From NCBI GenBank assembly GCA_001247695.2, contig LGRX02035325.1:1-52610 (forward strand): DNA of 52,610 nucleotides, written 5' to 3'. Origin of the DNA: Cymbomonas tetramitiformis (lineage: Eukaryota > Chlorophyta > Pyramimonadophyceae > Pyramimonadales > Pyramimonadaceae). Below are positions 40,123-50,200 of this stretch, one piece after another. Made by a program: the position numbers and the translations under genes. Every line of letters begins with the position of its first letter. Positions within the stretch are counted from its first letter, which is position 1. The notes under the pieces are model-generated. The model saw only the letters and a program-made list of their open reading frames with translations. It ran no database searches and had not been told where the DNA came from.

Positions 40123-41267
40123 CTACTCCCCCACCTCCGCCGCCCTCACACCCACCCCCTGTATGTNNNNNNNNNNNNNNNNNNNNNNNNNNNNNNNNNN
40201 NNNNNNNNNNNNNNNNNNNNNNNNNNNNNNNNNNNNNNNNNNNNNNNNNNNNNNNNNNNNNNNNNNNNNNNNNNNNNNNNNNNNNNNNNNNNNNNNNNNN
40301 NNNNNNNNNNNNNNNNNNNNNNNNNNNNNNNNNNNNNNNNNNNNNNNNNNNNNNNNNNNNNNNNNNNNNNNNNNNNNNNNNNNNNNNNNNNNNNNNNNNN
40401 NNNNNNNNNNNNNNNNNNNNNNNNNNNNNNNNNNNNNNNNNNNNNNNNNNNNNNNNNNNNNNNNNNNNNNNNNNNNNNNNNNNNNNNNNNNNNNNNNNNN
40501 NNNNNNNNNNNNNNNNNNNNNNNNNNNNNNNNNNNNNNNNNNNNNNNNNNNNNNNNNNNNNNNNNNNNNNNNNNNNNNNNNNNNNNNNNNNNNNNNNNNN
40601 NNNNNNNNNNNNNNNNNNNNNNNNNNNNNNNNNNNNNNNNNNNNNNNNNNNNNNNNNNNNNNNNNNNNNNNNNNNNNNNNNNNNNNNNNNNNNNNNNNNN
40701 NNNNNNNNNNNNNNNNNNNNNNNNNNNNNNNNNNNNNNNNNNNNNNNNNNNNNNNNNNNNNNNNNNNNNNNNNNNNNNNNNNNNNNNNNNNNNNNNNNNN
40801 NNNNNNNNNNNNNNNNNNNNNNNNNNNNNNNNNNNNNNNNNNNNNNNNNNNNNNNNNNNNNNNNNNNNNNNNNNNNNNNNNNNNNNNNNNNNNNNNNNNN
40901 NNNNNNNNNNNNNNNNNNNNNNNNNNNNNNNNNNNNNNNNNNNNNNNNNNNNNNNNNNNNNNNNNNNNNNNNNNNNNCCCTCCCTCACCACCTCCACCCT
41001 CACATCCTCCTTCACCACCCCCTCCGTCCCCGCCGCTGCCACCATCTTCGCCGCCACCTATGATATTTATTGACAGTTCCAGTGATGGTGGAAACTCCGT
41101 GGTGTACTACCAGGGCACAGTCGCCCTGACATGCTTGCATGTGACCTTCAACGTGACCACTACACTCACAAATCTGGCCATCACAACAACGAGCGGGCCC
41201 TCCTCACTTTCGTGGGGACTAGACGATTACAACTGCATTTCAGAGGAGTGCGGGGTCACCCTTTGCG
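40123..41267 (+). CDS. Pro-rich exon and first beta-rich domain (contains assembly gap)
   Basis: The acceptor CATGTAACAG opens in phase 1 with TPPPPPPSHPPP. After the gap, SPPPP linkers lead into MIFIDSSSDGGNSVVYYQG and TALTCLHVTF-like strands, ending EECGVTLCG at a GTAATG donor. The G left over completes the first codon of the exon at 41714. The domain is then completed there (FERGTYGIFGEATIDG). It aligns with the second copy at 42170-42490. Confidence 0.7.
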
Positions 41268-44200
41268 GTAATGCCCTAAAAGCGAGCTTGCAGGATTTTA
41301 GCCCTGGCAGCCTGAACCAACAATATTGGACTTCAGCCGAAGCATCGTTTGGGCTTCAGTCCTCTGACACTGATTCATCTGTGAACACTCATCGCAACTC
41401 AAGCTGCTGATCGTGGACTCTCTTCAACTAAACTGAGAAACTAAGGGCTGTGGCAATATAGCCAAATAGTCTTAAACCCTAACAGCCTCTGACTTGGCAA
41501 AATGTTGGACCTCATTGCCCCACGGTAAAAGGGTTTTCATACACAGTGGGGGACACTGGGCGGCGAGTGAACGTTCTTTCCTTGCCCTTCATCATGCTCA
41601 AAATTGAGGTTGCCAGAAGCCCAGTCCGCTGGTACTACGAGGTGATTCGAGAACCGCACGCTTTTGCCGCTCTTGCCAGTAAAGACTGTTCCTGGTGGTT
41701 GCTCGATATGCAGGATTCGAGAGAGGCACCTACGGTATCTTCGGGGAGGCCACCATTGACGGCACAGGGCACCATATCTCAGGCGAAGTCGTCGTTCTCT
41801 CTGCCCCACCACCTCCTTCACCGCCCCTCCCTAACCACCCCCCTCCTCCTCTCTCTCCTGTAACAGAAAGCCCCAGTACCGACCTACCCACCACTTCACC
41901 ATTCACTGCTTCGCCCACAATCGTGCCCACCGCTCCACCCTCAACCATGCCCACCACCTCGCCCACGGCCTTTCCAACAGGCTCTCCAACAGGCACCCCA
42001 ACAAGTGTTTTTCCAACCGCACTGCCAACATCCTCACCAACTGCACCTCCATCCGTTCAGCCCTCCATGTCCCCCACAACCACTGTTCCAACGATCTCGC
42101 CGACGCTCAACCCAACGCAAGGCCCCCCTCCACCACCAGCCCCTCCGCCGCCACCGAGTCCCCCACCTCCAACCATCACAATCACAGACCAAGGCAGCGG
42201 GCCTATCAGCCTGTACTGGACCGGCCAGATCAGCTCCACTTGCTTCACAATGACTGGTCTGAGCTCCGACATGAGCACCTTCGTAGTGTACTCCGTCAGA
42301 GTGCCTGCAGGCTCGTCAGCTCTGGAGTGGAGCTTCTCTGAGGCGGAAATATGCTCTGTGGCTGGTAACTGCGAGATGACGCTGTGCGGGTTTGCAGTGG
42401 GCACCACCGTCTTGGAAGGTGTTGCCACGTTCTCCGCTGCTAGCACTTTGCCATCCTCCAATATCAATGGCACAGTGGTGGTGCTGAACTCCCCACCTCC
42501 TCCGACCCCGCCTCCGAGCCCACTTCCGTTCCCGCCATTGTTGCCACCACCGTCGCCCCCTCCGGACACACTACCACCAAGCAGCTTTCCACCAACACAT
42601 GCTCCTTCTGCCTCGCCGACCATCTTTCCATCATTCCTGCCGACATTCTCTCCAACCGCAGTCCCCACCAGTGCTCCTCCCACTGCCTCAGATGGCATGT
42701 CACCAACTGCTGCACCTGCAGTCACTGGCATGTCACCAACTGCTGCACCTGCAGTCACTGGCATGTCACCAACTGCTGCACCTGCAGTCACCGGCGTCTC
42801 ACCAACTGCTGCACCTGCAGTCACCGGCGTCTCACCAACTGCTGCACCTGCAGTCACTGGCGTCTCACCAACTGCTGCACCTGCAGTCACTGGCATCCCG
42901 TCCACCAGCACTCAAATGACTACCCTGCCATCGGCAGCGTTGCCTCTCACAGATGCTCCCACAAGGCTGTTTGCAAATGCCTCCTCAGCGTCTGCTTCAG
43001 ACCTCACCCGGTGCCCGCCCGGGTACAGCGGCGCAGGCAGCACGGCATGTGTAGACATGGATGGCTGTGCGGTGGAACCATGCTTCTCCGGCGTAGAGTG
43101 CACAGATGTGGCGGCTCCTGGAGATGGGCGTAGCTGCGGGGCCTGTCCGGAGGGTTACTACGGCAACGGCACCGACTGTACACTGTGCAGCATCACGGTG
43201 GACATCGACTCGCAGCTTAGCACCATCGTGAATGGCAGTGTGACGACCCGCTCAGTGGCACACCAGCTGGTTGGCGTCCTTGGTGGGTATGCAGACTGCA
43301 CGTTGACCCAGGTGGGGGGCCCTACAATGTGGCTGCCTCGCCGCCTTGTTGTGGCAAGAATGGCTTCCATCATGACTGGTCTGTCAGCCATTTGACCAGG
43401 CAATTAGCCCCGCTGCAGCGCTCGGCGGGTTCTGAATGGACCTATGCTCGCCAGAGCTATTGGAGACCTCAACATTATTTAAGCTGAGGAACGACCAGAG
43501 AAGAAGGTATTCCAGTTCTGTCGACGATCTAGCAAGGCTGCTCTTGTACCTCAAGCCTTGCCCTGCTGATTGAGAGGGGACGGGCATCTGCAGGTGCTGT
43601 CATTTATGGCGTGAGGCCTTTGGGGATGGGGGGATGTGTTCACGACATGGCGCAGGGGTTGCAGTTTTGGTGGGACGGAGTCACCTCGGGGGGTGACGTG
43701 CTGGTGCTGGATTCCATCGCTAATTTACGCGAGACACTCACGCTACAACTCCCGAAGGACTCCCTCACCGCCAGTGTGGCGTACACAATGCGGCTCACAG
43801 CAACATTCAGCGGTAATGCGCAGGCCAGCACGGCGACAGAGATGGGCTTTTCAGTAGGTAGCCGGGCGCTAGTGGCGCTCATCAGGGGGGGAAATGTACA
43901 AACTGGTGAGGGGCTCCCTGTGGAGCTTGATGCAGAGGGGAGCTACGACCCAGATGACGCCTCTGGTGAGATGGCGTTTGCGTGGACATGCACGCGCACA
44001 GACAAAGGCGCCACATCAGACCCACACTGCCGAGACACAGCAGGGGCAGTGCTGCCCACGCACATGACCTCAGGATTGCTGTCGCTGACCCTGCAGGGGG
44101 GGTCAGGGGATGGCAGCGTGGCAGAGTACGTGTTTGCGTGTACGGTGACGAAGGGGGCGCGCCAGGATCGCGCAAACACTACCTTGGCAATTGTTTCTGG

Positions 44201-47200
44201 CTCTTTCAATCTTCCGGTGCCCGTCATCTTCCCCTTGCTGCACAGCCCGCCCTCGAGCGCCAAGTTGACGCTATCGGCGCAGGTGACCTCTGCGAAGCCC
44301 GAGACGCTGACGCTTCAGTGGAGCGCCCGCGTGCTCAGCGATGGCACCGGTTCCGCAGAAGCAGCGGTGGATCTGTCTTCGATCGCTGCAACCCCTATCA
44401 CTCTCATGGACTTGGTGCTTCGGCCGAACATGCTCGCCCCGGATTCGGCCTATACCTTCACCCTCACGGCAACAGATGCGAATGGGGCCGCGTGGGCGAG
44501 CCTGCAGGTGCGCCTGAATGCGCCTCCACATTTGGGAGGGGTGACCGTGAGCCCTCTAGAGGGGACGATGCAGGACACCGTGTTTGCCGTGGTGGGCAGT
44601 GGCTGGCAGGACGACGATGCAGAGGACAGCGAGGGTAAATCAGTTGTTGTGGTATCAGCTACGGTACAAAGTGGTCAGCGCGGAGACCGAGGAGGTGGTG
44701 CGGCAGATGTGGACAGCGTGGCAGCCCTATGGCACGTTTGAGACAATGGCGCCAGCTGCCGGGCTAAGGGCGCACGGGCACGCTGTAACCGTATTTCTTC
44801 ACGTGAAGGACTCGATGGAGGCGGAGACATCCACCTCGCAAAACATTGTGGTGCTCCCGCGTGTTTTCTCCAGTGAGGAGGAGCAGAACGCATTCATCAC
44901 GGACGGTGTGAACGCGGCGGCACAGGGAGCAGCCAACGGTTTAGATACGTCCAATGACCTCGTTGGGCTTACGAGCATCCTGGCGGAGGCAGCAGACCCG
45001 GGGGGGAGTGCTAGCGGCACATTCTCGACGGCGGCAAGGCGGCGGCATCTGATGGCAGCCGGAGGCAGGATGGGTTATCAGAACTCGAGCGCTAACACAG
45101 AGCGCGCAGCGCAGCACCGGGAGGCGATGATGGAGGTGATGAGCGAGGTGTGGGGTCTGCTCCCAAAAACGACCGACTCGGTGGCGCGCGTGGCACAGGC
45201 TGCAGCCTTAGTGGTGGGCAACCCGGCGGAGCTGACTGAGGCGACGCGTGAGAAATACCGTGCCACAGCAGCGTCTTTGGTGGCGGCAGCAAGCTCCGGG
45301 GACCGGGATAGTCAGCTTGGTCTGGAGGGAGCCAGTGCCGTGCTAGACGGACTCAGTAGCGCCACAGTGGCGGCCGCACTCCGCGGCGAGGCCGGCGCTC
45401 AGAACCGAAGTGCGGAGGTGGCCGCGGCAGTGGGCACTGCGCGAGATGTTGGGCTGGCCCTTGTCCAGCATATGGTATCGGAGGAGGACCCGGCGTCCGC
45501 GTGCACCGAGGTGCTCTGTTCGCACGCTCAGCGCGCCGACCTCAGCTCGGGCGCCTCCCGGGCCTTTGCCCTGCCGGTGACGTCCCCAAGCAATGCCTCA
45601 ATCGCTCTGCAGCCGTATGTCGCCGCTGCACTTGCCGCTGCAGCCACCTCAGTAGACATTCTGCTCGTGGGCAGTGTTGTAGACCCGCACGATGAGAGCG
45701 TTGCCACTGCTTGGCACCGAGAGGGAGCCTCCAGCGATGCCGCTGGCGAAGGCCCCTCCTCCTCTCTGCTCGCCTCGGGCGTCACTGCCATCACCCTCCA
45801 CGATGCAGCAGGCAGCGAGCTGGAGGTTCTTGACCTCGAGGAGGCGTTCACACTGACGTTGCCTGTCACGACCTATGCCTTGACGGAACCAGGGGAGGGT
45901 GCCCTCACCGGCCCTCTCGCAGGCCCGGCGTGCGTCTTCTGGGATGTCGGCGCTGCACGATACAGCTCTGCTGGGTGCATCTCGCTTCCAGACCCGAGGC
46001 CCCCGGCAACGACTCTGGTCTGGCGCACGACGAACATCTCCGAGCTTCGATATGGTCTTGCAGAGGCCTGGGCGGTGGATGCTGTTTCAGATCTGGCGAA
46101 GGGTTGTAAGGAAGAATGGGGGGCGGTGTACCCGGAGTACCTAGGCACAGATGCCAGACGGCGGAAGTACGTTGGCAGCGATTGTAAGATGGCAGACTCT
46201 GGCAACACTTTCAGGTGCTGGTGGGACTGGCGGGCGGGTGAGGCAGGGGCGTTCCGGGGAGATGGGTGCGTGTGGTCGACATCGACCGAGTGCCTGTGCA
46301 CACACCTCACCGATTTCGCCAGCGCTCGCAGCACAGAAACGGGGGACTGGCGGCCACCGGACGACCTATCGACGCACAGCGCAACGCAGATGACGCAGCT
46401 GGATGTGGCAGCGGTGGGCGAGTCCAAGGCGCTGCTCGGGGTGCTCAGCTTTCTCATTCTTGGGGCGTTCCTGTTGTTTTTATTCTCCAACTGGCTGCAC
46501 AATCGACAGCGAAACGCGCTGCTGCTGAAAATGGTCTCCTCGAATGCCACCTTCAAGATGCTGGATGGCATGTGGACCTGGAGTATTGTGGACGGGAAGA
46601 TGTATGCAGGAGGGGAACACGGGAGAAATTCAGGAGTGCTCAGCCTGGGCTCCCGCATAGCTTCCATGGTGACGGGCGCTCTGGCGAGGGAGAAGCAATC
46701 GTGCGCATCGTCTGCCTCAAGCATGCCTGGTGCTAATTCGACAAAGCCAGAGGGTTGGAATCTGAACCACCTCCAATCTCCCATCTGAGGAATGTGCACT
46801 TTCATCTTGCATGTTTATGCGCTGTGATTTGAGGGTCAACCGTCTTGTGGCACTGCCTGGCAGATCCGCCAGCTGTTTCTGTCTTTGAGCGCGATACCCA
46901 GGTGGCAGGGGATACAGTTCCTTGAGATATTCATTGCCGAGCCATCTTTTTCTTTTGGGGCCTTGGGGGAGGGGTGATTCGAGGTTTTTTTCTTTTGGAG
47001 GGCTGCAGATGTTGAACGGGGAGGGGGTGGGGCAAATCAACAATGTCCGAGATGTATTTGCTGTTGGGGGGAGGTTGGGAGTCGGGTGCAGAAGTTCAGC
47101 CGGACACAGCAGAACGCAAACGCGTCCGGAAGGCAGCACGGAAGCAATCGGTAATCATCAATATGCTAGACACAAGGGCGGCGCTGCCGGAGCTGGAGAT

Positions 47201-50200
47201 GCTTGCGGAAGAAGCGCATGCCGTACCCGCCCAAGTGGATGCAGGCGGCTGCTCCGTCTCTCCGGAGCCCATCGAGCTCGACGGCAAGACGTCTCATCCC
47301 CGGAACAGTGAGGAGCACTTCGTTGGCACAGCGACCCGGAGCAAGTATGCAGCGCCGACGGGAAAGAGCACTGAGGCCAGGGTGTCTGCTGCAGGGCAAG
47401 ATTCACTTGCGCGCCCCTTGTTTAGGACTGCATTAGATAAAAGCATGCCTCAAGCAAGTGCTGGGAATAATATGTCGTGGGACACGCCGGTGGACCTACA
47501 GCCGTCCGGAGATAAGGTGCTGCAGTTGGACTGCCACGAGGCGACCGTGGTGCTGAAACCCCCACGCACTGCACATGTTCACGAGTGCTCCATGATGCAC
47601 AGCCCCGTCGAACCGGAGAGCCCGCAAGTTTCCCCTGGGAGCAAGCGCATCGATACAATGCAAGAGAATTTGATCACAATGTCAACCACCACCACCACCA
47701 CAACCACCACCACCACCACCACCACCACCACCACCACCACCACCACCACTGCCTGCATGTTGGACTCTAACGGGGTGCACGTCTCGTCACCCGGTTCCCC
47801 CCATTATTCACCCCGTTTTCGCGACGCCCATTGGGCGTCTGCTGCTGGTTCTGGGAAGCTCGGTCGAGAGGGCGATGCACCGGGCCCGGTGACGGAAAGC
47901 TTCTCCTCCTCTTCCTTTCCGTCCAAGCAGCAGTATGCACTGAGCAGCAGATCTCAGGTTCACCACTGCACTGCCACATCGGCCTCGTGCTGCATTGTTG
48001 CAGCGGTACATATCAGACGCATTATTGAACTGAGTAGGCATGCCACCTCTCCGTGGACCTGCGGCCACGGCGCTTCACCGGCATCATGGCATTTGCTGCC
48101 CCTCTGGCTCGGCATCTTCGGTATCGTCTGTAGATTGCTATGGTCTCAAAGTACTGATTTGCACAACATCCGGCTGCTCACCCTCCTCCGTTCTAATGGG
48201 CGCTTCGGGCCAGGGCTGCTGTGGGCAGTCACATTGCGGGAACCACAGCTGACGCAGAGCTGGAGATTGCGCTTGGGCGTGGGCACAGGTGCTGTTCAAA
48301 GCTCTGCAAATCAACACCCTGCGGCTCCAGCTGTGCATCCCGCTGGAGTACCTCGAGGAGCAAGCGCGCCGGGAGTTCCATGACGGGGCGCAGCGGCAGC
48401 GTAGATTGGCGCAAGCAATCGCGCAAGAACAGCGCCTGCTTTGTTGCTCTGCGATGAAGAGCGAGGCCCAGGCGCGTGGGACCCCCGGGAGAACAGACCA
48501 GTCACGTCCGAGCGAGGACGGGGAGCCCACTGTTAAGCTGATCCAACAGCAACAAGGATGGGGCAAGCTGCGCGCCACTCGTCAGCTGTCAGTGGAGCGC
48601 ATGCTGGGCACGGCAATGGTGCAGGCCTACCTCTGCACGCAGGCGCTGCTGAGCCGCAATGATCTGATGAAACAGCTTGCAATGGGCATGGAGGCCCCCT
48701 GGCAGATGCCTAGCAACCGCCCCTTCGAATGGTGCGTCCCGGGTCACACCTCGACTAGCAGTCGGTGGCATCTGCCCGACGCCAGTTAGGGCGAGGGTTT
48801 CGGCCGGTGTCTCGTCGATGCACTGGACATCGGGCTGAGGCTGAAGAGCACATGACGTCGGACCACTCCCACCGAGGTGTTTGCCATTGGAGCAGAAGCC
48901 AGCAGGTGATGCCATCTGCTAGGAGGCCTCGGGCCAGAAGAGGTGAACCGCGGGCAGCTCTGCCGGAAGTACCGTGCAGGCGTTCGAGCTTCGGCCAGTG
49001 TTAGCCTGTGCAGTACTCTATTTGTTGCACTTTCCTTTGTGTTTATCAGACTCCGCAGAGGGAGCATCACAGGTCGCCATCTTACCGTAGATGCCACATC
49101 TTTATCAGTCCTATTGGCGAGAAAGAGAAAGAGGAAGAGAGCGAGAGAAGCAGATCAGCTTGGCTGGATTGTGGTAACGCCACAGATGTATGTGCCATCC
49201 AGTGACCTTCGGGGTGCATCCGCTGAGTAATGCGGCTCTCTCCCACAGTGCAGATAGCTTGCGCCACGTGTTGGCATATAGAGCATTTCATTGGCATTAG
49301 AAGTCGAAGCCATCGATATGGCTAGTGAATGAGAGAAAAGCAGCTTAAAAGGGGTTCGGAGAGGGGGGAGCCGTTGCAGGTATGTGAGTATCTTTAAGGT
49401 GCTCATCACGAATATCCGCCGGCACGGCTGGTACCAGCGAGGCCAGATGTGGAACCTGATCTTCTTGCAACGAGTGGACGGCAGCTTCGAGCTGTCGCAG
49501 CAACTGGCCACCACGCTGCGCGCCGGCAAGCCCATGCAGGACCTGCAGTGGAACCCAATCTCGCCACACGACGTGTCGGTGCTGGAACAGAGCATCCCCG
49601 CAGCGTTGAGGGAAGTGTGGGCCACCACCAACTCGCAGGAGGAGAGCAGTGAGACGGACATGCAGGAGGTGTGGGCAGTCATCCTGGTGTTGCAGAAGCT
49701 GCAGCACCTCCCCTATACCTGGACGGAGAACCCAGACGACCCGGAGGAACAGCAAGTCACACTGCAACTACGCTCGAAGATGTTCCTGTCCAACCACTGC
49801 CGCCAGCTGCCGCAGCTCGATTATGTGCTTCCGGAGCTTAATCAGGAGGCCAGCCAGCTAGTTGGCCAGTGGGAGGTGCACTGCCCTGTCCGCCCGTTGG
49901 CGGTCCCACGGTCGGATTTGACCTCCTCCGTCACATTCTCCATACGCTTGCCCCTGCCCAGTTTCCAGTCTGGTGCACTGTGGCCCGGTGAGGCTGATGC
50001 TATATCACCGATCAAGCAAATCTGACTCTGGCCCACCCCCCCCAGTGTGCTCTCTCCTAATTGTCGACCACCTTCATTTGTTGTGTCACCAGTACGCCCG
50101 TAGAGCCCCAGGGCGTGCTTTAGAAGTACGACTTCAAGCACAGCAAGCTCCACGATATTGCCGTACATAGGGACGTAGCTTACTCGCTTGATTGCAAAAG

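Noticed and set aside
40052..41410. 450-codon frame and an antisense frame across the gap
   Set aside because: They consist mostly of N; only the flanking Pro-rich and beta-rich segments carry information.
42057..42911. 284-codon minus-strand Gly/Val-rich frame
   Set aside because: Antisense shadow of the Pro/Thr-rich stalk and its 33-bp repeats.
45873..46805. 310-codon minus-strand frame
   Set aside because: Antisense to GAIN/GPS-coding sequence with clear motifs on the plus strand; high GC keeps the opposite frame open.
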